Shown piece by piece: positions 18,933 through 25,443 of a stretch of DNA of 64,000 nt; within the stretch, counting starts at the first letter, position 1, and every line of letters starts with the position of its first letter. Source of the stretch: Spirochaetes bacterium GWE1_32_154 (lineage in GTDB: Bacteria; Spirochaetota; GWE2-31-10); assembly GCA_001829315.1 (NCBI GenBank), contig MIAY01000017.1, positions 69,568 to 133,567 of the forward strand. Reading direction: 5' to 3'. Under the pieces are notes generated by a model. It searched no databases and was not told the DNA's origin. It worked only from the letters and a program-made list of their open reading frames with translations. Both the position numbers and the translations under genes were made by a program.

Positions 18933-19507
18933 CTACTTTTTTATCGTATACTTAATCGGCATGTATAAATCTATTTTAATATTTTTATTCCACTTATTTA
19001 ATGGTGTTATATGCTCTTCAAGCCATTTCCTGAAATTCCGCCATGCTGTAACAATTTCTGTTAACTTACAAGAAGTTACTGCGTACTGTCCGCATTCTAC
19101 TTTTTTTTAACTGCCCTTGTAAAAGATTCCTGAGATTCAAACTGATATTCAATAGCAATATCCAGAATAATTCTTCCGGTAGACATCAATTTCTTCATTG
19201 CTTCAGATATTCTTCTTTTTCTAGAGCTTCTTGCAAAAATACTCTTTTTATCTCGAATTTTTGCATGAAGCTACCTCTGACGCAACTATGTTGCGTATGG
19301 CGGAAGCAAAAAGAATGTATTCATTCCTTTTGCAAGGGCCTCTCTAATATAATTTTTAATAAAAAAACCTGTTAATGCAAAAAATATTCTGTAAAATTGA
19401 GCAGGCGAAAAACAGGATATTCCGGCGAGTTTATTAATCGAAATTGTATTAGTAAGGTTTTCATCTATAAAATCTATAGATTTTTGTATTTTCTTATAAT
19501 AATTCAC
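18933..19507 (-). pseudogene. AraC-family regulator with effector-binding domain, interrupted by copy C
   Basis: From 19507 the frame reads MNYYKKIQKSIDFIDENL and on through ISINKLAGISCFSPAQFYRI to FIKNYIR, the first helix-turn-helix of an AraC protein. There it runs into element copy C. Beyond the element the gene resumes as KRRISEAMKKLMSTGRIILD, then IAIEYQFESQESFTRAVKK, the second helix-turn-helix. After a stop and a deletion comes a tail (CGQYAVTSCKLTEIV, AWRNFRKWLEEHI, IDLYMPIKYTIKK) typical of the GyrI/Rob-like effector domain, ending at 18933. Removing the element and one TCTA would restore the YIR-KRR junction. The missing part of the effector domain would still leave it dead. Confidence 0.85.
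19224..19343. mobile_element. palindromic MITE-like element, copy C (inside the AraC gene)
   Basis: A 120-bp copy in inverted orientation, flanked directly by TCTA on both sides. It sits exactly between the codons for YIR and KRR of an AraC regulator, showing insertion into a formerly intact gene. The central hairpin arms are ACGCAAC/GTTGCGT, with a compensatory pair change against the other copies. Confidence 0.9.
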
Positions 19508-19530
19508 CCGGAATAACTCCTGAATTTAAT

Positions 19531-20010
19531 TTACCTGAATACTTGATATTTATATTCTTTCCATCCGCAATAGTTATCAAATTCTGTTTCTCCTGTTTTT
19601 ACAAATCCGATACTCTCATAAAAATGGTGGTTTCTGAATGCCCAATCCGGAGTTTCAAGATACCATGATGTTTTAATTTTACTCATTTTAAATAAAATGT
19701 CAAAAGCTTTTTTACCAATTCCTCTGTTTTGATATTCAGGTAAAATCCAGACTCTCCCGATTATTTTACAATTTTCTTTACCTGAAAAGATTATAAATCC
19801 TCCAACCGGAATAGTATCATACATTATTTTGTAAACTTCATTTTTTTCAATAACATCGATATTCCACTCAAGAGAATTACATCCCGGTGGCATATCCATT
19901 GTTACACCATCTGGTTTATTTTTATTATCATCCAGAAATGCCTTAACCTGCGATGTTTTTAATGCTTCTGCATCCTCTTTTACTGCTTTGATTAACGATA
20001 TTCTTTCCAT
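19531..20010 (-). CDS. GNAT-family N-acetyltransferase
   Basis: 159 residues with the acetyl-CoA binding pattern in RVWILPEYQNRGIGKKAFDIL (motif A, Q-x-x-G-x-G) and the following helix. The C-terminus reads YLETPDWAFRNHHFYESIGF and FVKTGE, the usual motif B. GGAT lies before the ATG. These cytosolic enzymes acetylate amines on antibiotics, proteins or metabolites; the substrate is unknown. It stands alone between the AraC relic and element copy D. Confidence 0.85.
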   Translation of the reverse strand: MERISLIKAVKEDAEALKTSQVKAFLDDNKNKPDGVTMDMPPGCNSLEWNIDVIEKNEVYKIMYDTIPVGGFIIFSGKENCKIIGRVWILPEYQNRGIGKKAFDILFKMSKIKTSWYLETPDWAFRNHHFYESIGFVKTGETEFDNYCGWKEYKYQVFR

Positions 20011-20038
20011 AATAATACATCCTTTTTTATTTGATATA

Positions 20039-20083
20039 AAGGCTCTTGCAAAAACAAGTACCCTTTATTTTTGCAAGAGCCTT
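20039..20083. repeat. mini palindromic element, copy D (45 bp, both ends only)
   Basis: AAGGCTCTTGCAAAAA and TTTTTGCAAGAGCCTT face each other across 13 bases and are flanked by TATA on both sides. The two ends of the dispersed element are kept while the middle is lost. It forms a near-perfect hairpin just upstream of the GNAT gene. Confidence 0.8.
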
Positions 20084-20138
20084 TATAGTATAAATAGTCC
20101 TTTTTATTATAATTTGTTTGATATTTTTTATCATTTTA

Positions 20139-20270
20139 TTACATGAGTGATATGGCATAAAATTTAAAATAAGAAGAACCAGATGTAGATTTTTTTTCAA
20201 GTTTTCCATCATCAAACGCTGTTTTCATAATAGCCGTTGCATCCCAATAATTTTTCAAACATCTGTCAAT
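20139..20270 (-). pseudogene. possible tail of a lost gene (Rpn/PD-(D/E)XK transposase-like C-terminus)
   Basis: The minus strand has a frame reading IDRCLKNYWDATAIMKTAF then DDGKLEKKS, ending in SLM-stop at 20139 and blocked upstream by stops. The pattern KNYxD..A.MxTAxxxGxxE recalls the C-termini of Rpn-type PD-(D/E)XK transposase proteins. The fragment is too short to be sure. It may equally be a chance frame. Confidence 0.25.
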
Positions 20271-20327
20271 ATTCTATCACGATTGACTTTTCAACACAAC
20301 TGCCTTATAATACAAACGGAGTAACAG

Positions 20328-20546
20328 ATGAAAAAACTGCCGATTGGAATAAACACATTAGATACAATTATCAGCAAAGATCTGATCTATGTTGATAAAA
20401 CCTCTATCGCCCACAAGCTTATCAATACCTCAGGCAGATATTTCCTCTCCCGTCCGCGACGATTCGGCAAATCGCTTTTTATTGACACTCTGAAACAAAT
20501 CTTTGAAGGCAATAAAGACCTTTTCAAGGGATTATATATATATGAT
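20328..20546 (+). pseudogene. AAA-ATPase-like protein gene, 5' fragment
   Basis: The frame starts MKKLPIGINTLDTIISKDLI and runs through YVDKTSIAHKLI, GRYFLSRPRRFGKSLFIDTL and FEGNKDLFKGLYIYD. This is the N-terminus of the large AAA-ATPase-like family (PF09820) that usually ends in a PD-(D/E)XK domain. After GLYIYD at 20546 homology stops, and a short unrelated tail leads to a stop at 20577-20579. The expected continuation (DRWNWEK...) is found 2.2 kb away at 22772. The gene was therefore split by an inserted segment carrying the restriction-modification pair. Confidence 0.85.
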
Positions 20547-20584
20547 ATCGGCAAGAGTTGGGCAAGGCTGGAAGTATAAAAAAG

Positions 20585-20605
20585 AGCCCGCGTCCGTGCG
20601 GGCGA
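20585..20605. terminator. GC-rich hairpin at the left edge of the inserted segment
   Basis: GCCCGCGTCCGTGCGGGC forms a compact stem within AT-rich sequence, just after the stop of the AAA-ATPase fragment and 90 bp ahead of the methyltransferase gene. No T-run follows, so intrinsic termination is uncertain. It may insulate the inserted module. Confidence 0.4.
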
Positions 20606-20693
20606 AGATTATTAAAAGTAATAAAATATAAAGATGGTTAATTTCTGATTTTTTTATTATATTGATTACATAATTAATTTGGAGTAATAACTA

Positions 20694-21998
20694 ATGGCTT
20701 GGCATAAAATAATAAATGGTGACAGTCGTAAAATGAATAATATTGATGATAAATCAGTTCATTTGATTATAACATCACCGCCTTATTGGCAATTAAAAGA
20801 TTACGGAAGTGAAAATCAAATAGGATTTAATGATTCATATGAAAATTATATTAATAATATGAATTTAGTCTGGAATGAATGTTATCGTGTTCTGCATAAT
20901 GGATGTAGACTTTGTGTTAATATAGGAGATCAGTTTGCAAGGGCTGTTTATTATGGACGATATAAAGTTATACCAATACGAGAAGAAATCATAAAATTTT
21001 GTGAAAACATTGGTTTTGATTATATGGGCGCCATAATCTGGCAAAAAGTTACCACATCAAATACAACTGGGGGTGGTGTTCAAATGGGTTCATATCCATA
21101 TCCAAGAAATGGAATATTAAAACTTGATTATGAATTCATCTTAGTATTTAAGAAACTTGGCGAAGCTCCAAAACCTACTATAGAACAAAAAGAATTATCA
21201 AAAATGACCGCGGATGAATGGAATACATATTTTGCAGGGCATTGGAATTTTTCAGGTGTCAGACAAAATAACCATATTGCTATGTTCCCAGAAGAATTAC
21301 CAAAAAGATTGATCAAAATGTTTTCTTTTGTAAATGAAACAATTTTAGATCCTTTTACAGGAAGTGGAACGACATTATTAGCAGCAAAAAATCTTGATAG
21401 AAATTCAATTGGTTATGAAATAAATCCTGATTTCATTCCTATTATTCAAGAGAAAATTGGAATTAATGAATTTAATTTGTCTAACTCTGAATATAAGATT
21501 TTTAAACAAGAAAATAATAATTCTAATTACAATATAGAAATTCAAAAGTTGCCTTATATTTTTAAAGATCCAAATATATTCGATAAAAAAATAGATGTAA
21601 AGAAACTACAATTTGGTTCTAAAATTGATAAAGACAGTAAAACAACCCGTGAAGAACTTTATACTGTAAAAGAAATTATTAGTCCAGAAAAAATAAAATT
21701 AAATAATGATTTAATAATAAAACTTATAGGAATAAAACAATCCTCTCAAACAATTGATAAAGCAATTTCTTTTTTAATAGAAAAAACAAAAGGGAAAAAA
21801 GTGTTTATTAAATACGATGATGTTAAACATGATTCAAATAATAATTTATTATGTTACCTTTATTTAGAGAATAAAACTTTTCTAAATGCACATTTACTAA
21901 AAAATGGATTAGCGGATGTTGATATAAATTATAATTATAAATATAAAAATAAATTTTTAAATTTTAAAATAGGGGAATTATTCATTGAAAGTAATTAA
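20694..21998 (+). CDS. DNA methyltransferase with a C-terminal nuclease-like (SNase-fold) domain
   Basis: 434 residues. The catalytic motif is ITSPPYWQLKDYG (residues about 28-40; SPPY is typical of N4-cytosine or beta-class methylases), with the AdoMet site ILDPFTGSGTTLLAAK at about 215-230. Residues about 315-434 (LYTVKEIISPEKIKL, LIIKLIGIKQ, GKKVFIKYDDVKHDSNNNL, FLNAHLLKNGLADV) look like the beta-barrel of staphylococcal nuclease-type domains. The MjaI-like endonuclease gene overlaps its end by 14 bp, so this is the protecting half of a type II restriction-modification system. Base composition is more AT-rich than the flanks, consistent with recent transfer. Confidence 0.88.
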   Translation: MAWHKIINGDSRKMNNIDDKSVHLIITSPPYWQLKDYGSENQIGFNDSYENYINNMNLVWNECYRVLHNGCRLCVNIGDQFARAVYYGRYKVIPIREEIIKFCENIGFDYMGAIIWQKVTTSNTTGGGVQMGSYPYPRNGILKLDYEFILVFKKLGEAPKPTIEQKELSKMTADEWNTYFAGHWNFSGVRQNNHIAMFPEELPKRLIKMFSFVNETILDPFTGSGTTLLAAKNLDRNSIGYEINPDFIPIIQEKIGINEFNLSNSEYKIFKQENNNSNYNIEIQKLPYIFKDPNIFDKKIDVKKLQFGSKIDKDSKTTREELYTVKEIISPEKIKLNNDLIIKLIGIKQSSQTIDKAISFLIEKTKGKKVFIKYDDVKHDSNNNLLCYLYLENKTFLNAHLLKNGLADVDINYNYKYKNKFLNFKIGELFIESN

Positions 21999-22578
21999 AA
22001 TATTAAATAATGAAATTTTATCATTATTAGAAGCAGAAGTACTTTCATTTCCTAAATATGCGACTCAGATACTTAATTTAGCAAATCAAAATGCTCAAGG
22101 AACAAGACCTGCAGTAGTAGGTCAAATGAGCGATTTAATTCAAGAATTTAAAGGCGATAAAATTAAAGATTGGGAAGAATGGTATTTAAATAAACATCCA
22201 GAAGCAATATCTTTAGCAGCGACAAAAATCTTTGATATGGTTAATCATTTTAAAGAAGTAATGACTCAAATAGATAAAGAAATGATTGAAAAATGGGTTA
22301 AAGATCTCGTAATAATAAAAACGTTTGTTGGATTAAAATTTCAGGAAGCAATTTTGAAATATGTCGCAAAGCAGTTTAGTTTTTCTTATAGACTAGCTGA
22401 ACCACAAGAAGAGTCACAAGGTATTGATGGCTTTATAAATGTAATTCCAGTTAGTATAAAACCTATCAGTTATGAAATAAAAAAGTCATTATCAGAAAAA
22501 ATTTTAGTATCTATTATTTTTTATAAGAAACTTAAAGATGGTATAAAAATATCTTATAATGAAAATGTTTTTTTGTAA
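21985..22578 (+). CDS. MjaI-family type II restriction endonuclease
   Basis: 197 residues. The segments ILNLANQNAQGTRPAVVGQM, HPEAISLAATKI, WVKDLVIIKTFVGLKFQEAI and EESQGIDGFINVIPVSIKP match the MjaI endonuclease family as I know it; MjaI itself cuts at CTAG. The ATG lies within the last codons of the methyltransferase gene, a normal arrangement for such pairs. It acts on unmodified incoming DNA in the cytoplasm. The last about 20 residues are poorly conserved. Whether it is active cannot be told from sequence. Confidence 0.8.
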   Translation: MKVIKILNNEILSLLEAEVLSFPKYATQILNLANQNAQGTRPAVVGQMSDLIQEFKGDKIKDWEEWYLNKHPEAISLAATKIFDMVNHFKEVMTQIDKEMIEKWVKDLVIIKTFVGLKFQEAILKYVAKQFSFSYRLAEPQEESQGIDGFINVIPVSIKPISYEIKKSLSEKILVSIIFYKKLKDGIKISYNENVFL

Positions 22579-22771
22579 ATTTTGCGACATCCATGTCGCT
22601 GCTTTATGGTATAACATTGCCCAACTCCAGTCGATAACAGCAAGTTGCCGGTTTCGGCGGAGAATACCGCCTACACCCAAATTGACCGCATATTTGGGTA
22701 ATATTATAGATTATTTTACAATATTTGATTATTATTTTTAAAATGCGGTCAACTTCGGCAATTTGCGAGGC
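22579..22771. other. non-coding right end of the inserted restriction-modification segment
   Basis: No gene is seen. The stretch is rich in inverted repeats: GCGACATCCATGTCGC (22583-22598), TTGACCGCAT/ATGCGGTCAA about 60 bp apart (22682-22752), and GGCGG/CCGCC. TTGCCCAACTC (22617-22627) is the reverse complement of GAGTTGGGCAA near the left edge of the insertion (about 20555-20565). GCCCAAC fits the integron core RYYYAAC, and GTTGGGC its partner GTTRRRY, but a complete attC fold is not evident. Confidence 0.5.
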
Positions 22772-23090
22772 GATAGATGGAATTGGGAAAAGTGTTTCCG
22801 GTTATTAAAATAGATTTTTGTGAAAACTTGAAGAATGGTACAATGGATATAATTTTCTCGGTGATAAAGTATATAATCCTTTTGATATTTTATTATTTAT
22901 AAGTGAGAATTGCATCTACCGCAACTACTGGTTTGAAACGGGAACCCCGACATTCCTTATAAAACTATTCAAAAAATATTGTTACTTTCTGCCCGATCTT
23001 GATACAATTACGGTTGGAGAAGAAATCATCAGTTCATTTGACATTGACCGGATTGATCCGGTAACTCTCCTTTTAAAAATCTTAACCTGA
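22772..23090 (+). pseudogene. AAA-ATPase-like protein gene, 3' fragments
   Basis: From 22772 the sequence reads DRWNWEK, then in the next frame FPVIKIDF, then after a deletion KLEEWYNGYNFLGDKVYNPF, DILLFISENCIYRNYWFETG, TPTFLIKLFKK and SSFDIDRIDPVTLLLKIL-stop. All are landmarks of the same family as the fragment at 20328, in order. A frameshift and a missing middle of roughly 200 codons add to the damage done by the inserted module. Confidence 0.85.
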
Positions 23091-23116
23091 ACTTTTATCG
23101 TATTGTATCTGTCATT

Positions 23117-23158
23117 TGTCTGTAAAAACACCGTCACCTGTCGGATAAATTACCGACA
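23117..23158. promoter_or_regulatory. paired 20-bp palindromes upstream of the ABC export operon
   Basis: TGTCTGTAAAAACACCGTCA (23117-23136) and TGTCGGATAAATTACCGACA (23139-23158) are spaced 22 bp centre to centre, exactly as in the pair at 13994-14035 before the two-component operon. The right-hand member is the stronger in both. The sigma-54 promoter begins 60 bp downstream. Confidence 0.82.
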
Positions 23159-23217
23159 AATTTACATCCAAAAACATACAAATAAAACAACCAATCAATT
23201 CCAGGCCCTTTTCAAAC

Positions 23218-23233
23218 TGGCACAACTTTTGCT
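23218..23233 (+). promoter_or_regulatory. sigma-54 promoter of the ABC export operon
   Basis: TGGCACAACTTTTGCT matches the sigma-54 consensus (TGGCAC-N5-TTGC) with the required 10 bases between GG and GC. Transcription would start near 23243, leaving a leader of about 16 bases that is largely the ribosome-binding site AGGAGG of the gene at 23259. Confidence 0.9.
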
Positions 23234-23258
23234 TTACTATCACAAAACAGGAGGATTT

Positions 23259-23957
23259 ATGAAAATTAACAAATTACTTGTCTGCTTAACATTATTAAGT
23301 ATAGGATGTATGATGTACAGTATTGACGGTTCATGGGTCGGTACAATAAACGGTTTATCAACAAAACTATTAACAGAACAAATCAAACTGCTTGAGAAAC
23401 AATCAAAAAACACTAAAGATCTTGCCGGTGTTACCGCTAAAATCGGTATTTGCTATCACATGATTGCACTTGAAACAGGAAAAAATGCAGACACATCGAT
23501 AAAGAAATTACAAAAAAGTCTGTCATTACACAATGATCCGCTTGTAAAAGCATTTCTTGGTTCTGCAATGACGTTAAAAGGTAATGAAAAACAGGATCTT
23601 GGTATACTTGGTCAGGGTTTGCTGCTTATCGATGAAGCACGAAATGAAAGCCCGGATAATATCAGTATTTTATTACTGCGGGTAAGTAACGGAGCCGGTA
23701 TGCCTGATTTTATTTTAGAGTATAACAAAAGACTCGGTTTACTCAACGCTGACATACAACACAGTGAAAAAATGTATGCAGAAGGTACGTTACCTGTTGA
23801 AATGTTTGTTGAGTTTAAATATCTAAAATCAAAATTAGTGTTAAAAGAGAAAAAACTTAATGAAGCAACACAAATCTGGAATGAAATTATAACCGGTTTT
23901 CCCGACAGCAAATTTGCCAGGTTATCCGCACAGGAACTGTCAAAATATAGTGAGTAA
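23259..23957 (+). CDS. TPR-like lipoprotein, first gene of the ABC export operon
   Basis: The start is ATG 23259, behind AGGAGG; an upstream in-frame TTG at 23103 would swallow the promoter and is rejected. The 232-residue product has a signal sequence with a lipobox-like LLSIGC. It then has a helical body with alternating helix pairs and phrases such as LAGVTAKIGICYHMIALETG and KLNEATQIWNEIITGFPDSK, typical of TPR-type solenoids. It is related in style to the third gene of the operon. It probably acts as a partner of the transporter on the periplasmic side. Confidence 0.75.
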   Translation: MKINKLLVCLTLLSIGCMMYSIDGSWVGTINGLSTKLLTEQIKLLEKQSKNTKDLAGVTAKIGICYHMIALETGKNADTSIKKLQKSLSLHNDPLVKAFLGSAMTLKGNEKQDLGILGQGLLLIDEARNESPDNISILLLRVSNGAGMPDFILEYNKRLGLLNADIQHSEKMYAEGTLPVEMFVEFKYLKSKLVLKEKKLNEATQIWNEIITGFPDSKFARLSAQELSKYSE

Positions 23958-23977
23958 AAATCATTCAAGGAGATGGT

Positions 23978-24658
23978 ATGAAAGAAGTTATCTACCGGAT
24001 TGAAAATATTTGTAAATCATACAGACTTAACAAAGTAATTGTTGAGGCGTTACGGGATATTAATCTTACTTTATACAAAAACGAATCATGTGCTTTCATC
24101 GGGCCGTCGGGAAGCGGTAAATCAACACTTCTGCATATTTTAGGTAGCGTTGACATACCTGATTCAGGAACGGTATTTTTCAATAATGAAAATATTGCAT
24201 CCATGTCAGATAAAGAACAATCAAAAATCCGTGCAGAAAAAATTGGTTTTATCTTTCAGAATTTTAACCTGATTCCCGTATTGAATGTTTTTGAAAACAT
24301 TGAATATCCGTTACGAATGAGTAAAGGAAATCGATCAAACGAAGAAAGAGATAAAATCATGGCAATTATTGAAGAAGTCGGTTTGCAGGATCACATTAAA
24401 CACAAACCCGGTGAATTATCAGGCGGTCAACGGCAAAGAGTTGCTGTTGCACGGGCATTGGTTATTGAACCTGAAGTAATACTTGCTGATGAACCGACAG
24501 CCAATCTTGACTCAAAAACGGGTTACAAAATACTGGAACTGATTAAAAAATTGTCGGTGAAACATAAAACAACCCCGATATTCTCAACTCATGATGCAAA
24601 AGTTATAGAATTCGTAGAACGAAAAATAACACTCTCAGATGGTCAGATAATAGTATAA
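23978..24658 (+). CDS. ABC transporter ATPase, LolD/MacB type
   Basis: 226 residues with Walker A GPSGSGKST, Q-loop FQNFNLIPVLNVFENIEYPL, signature LSGGQRQRVAVARAL, Walker B VILADEPTANLD and H-loop FSTHD. This set and length are typical of LolD/MacB/FtsE ATPases that drive mechanotransmission rather than substrate passage through the membrane. The permease two genes downstream is its partner. GGAG lies before the ATG. Confidence 0.95.
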   Translation: MKEVIYRIENICKSYRLNKVIVEALRDINLTLYKNESCAFIGPSGSGKSTLLHILGSVDIPDSGTVFFNNENIASMSDKEQSKIRAEKIGFIFQNFNLIPVLNVFENIEYPLRMSKGNRSNEERDKIMAIIEEVGLQDHIKHKPGELSGGQRQRVAVARALVIEPEVILADEPTANLDSKTGYKILELIKKLSVKHKTTPIFSTHDAKVIEFVERKITLSDGQIIV

Positions 24659-24680
24659 AACAAACAAAGGAGCTACAAAA

Positions 24681-25424
24681 ATGAAAAAAATTATACCAAT
24701 TACTAGAGGCTCTTGCAAAAATCAAGAGTACTTGATTTTGCTTCCGCCAATACGCAATAAATTTGCGTTAGAAGTAGCCACATGCAAAAATTCGATAAAA
24801 GAAAAGTATTTTTGCATGTGGCTCTGTATAATGATCTTAACGATGATAAGTTGTCAAAATCAGACAAAACAACTTGAACTTACAAAAAATGAACTGAAAA
24901 CAAACTATCAGACATCTTCTTCTGTAGACGATGCCGTGAAACTTGCAGAATTTTATAATCTTAAATACACTTTAAAACAGGAACAAATTGAAGAAGGGCT
25001 AAAAGATATCGCACTTTTTAAAAGTCTCTATCCTGATGAATTAAAACTGCACATATTAGAGGGTAATCTCTACACCGTTTTAGGTGGTGCGTATGCAAAA
25101 AAAATGGATCTGGAAAAGGCAATGCGCAACATAACTAAAGGGTTTGATATAATGGATGAACTTTTAAACCAATATCCTGACAACAGCTATTTTCTTATCT
25201 ACCGGGGAATTAATTCGGTGAGTGTACCAAAAATGTTTAACCGTTTGCAATATGCACTATCAGATTTAAAGAAACTAATCGATATGGAAAACACTCCCGA
25301 TGAAATACGAATATTAGCATATACCAATTATGCGAAGGCATTAAAAATGAATAAGGATAAAAACGGGTTGAAAAAATTAAAAGGTGAATTTGCAACACAG
25401 TATCCTCATTTAAAATTGAAATAA
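24681..25424 (+). CDS. TPR-like lipoprotein whose signal region carries an in-frame copy of the palindromic element
   Basis: AAAGGAG lies 8 bases before the ATG. The first codons give MKKIIPIT, then 119 bp of element copy E are read straight through (RGSCKNQEYLILLPPIRNK and on to CMWL), and the native signal core resumes as CIMILTMISCQNQTK, with a plausible lipobox ending at SC. The element plus 4 bp equals 123 bp, or 41 codons, so the frame survives. The mature part (about 195 residues) is helical and TPR-like (ELKLHILEGNLYTVLGGAYA, KAMRNITKGFDIM). Without the insert the N-terminus would be an ordinary lipoprotein signal. Export may now be impaired, or may start from an internal ATG at 24816 (MWLCIMILTMISC). 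Confidence 0.8.
   Translation: MKKIIPITRGSCKNQEYLILLPPIRNKFALEVATCKNSIKEKYFCMWLCIMILTMISCQNQTKQLELTKNELKTNYQTSSSVDDAVKLAEFYNLKYTLKQEQIEEGLKDIALFKSLYPDELKLHILEGNLYTVLGGAYAKKMDLEKAMRNITKGFDIMDELLNQYPDNSYFLIYRGINSVSVPKMFNRLQYALSDLKKLIDMENTPDEIRILAYTNYAKALKMNKDKNGLKKLKGEFATQYPHLKLK
24706..24824. mobile_element. palindromic MITE-like element, copy E (inside a coding region, in frame)
   Basis: A 119-bp short-form copy beginning GAGGCTCTTGCAAAAATC and ending TTTTTGCATGTGGCTC. The terminal hairpin arms are AGCCACATGC/GCATGTGGCT, differing from other copies on both sides so that pairing is kept. The flanks are ACTA and TGTA, not an exact duplication. It lies wholly inside the lipoprotein gene at 24681 and leaves the frame open. 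Confidence 0.88.
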
Positions 25425-25443
25425 CAGCACAAAGGAGTTTACT

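Noticed and set aside
18904-19110. Plus-strand hydrophobic frame as a gene
   Set aside because: It is the reverse of the tail of the AraC/Rob-like pseudogene and has no ribosome site.
22600-22780. A complete integron attC site
   Set aside because: Only one core (GCCCAAC) and partial stems are seen. No GTTRRRY partner lies at the expected right end, and no integrase gene is in the window. Kept only as a possibility.
23103-23258. Upstream TTG start for the first gene of the ABC operon
   Set aside because: It would place the sigma-54 promoter and paired operators inside the coding region. ATG 23259 has AGGAGG at the right distance and a normal signal sequence.
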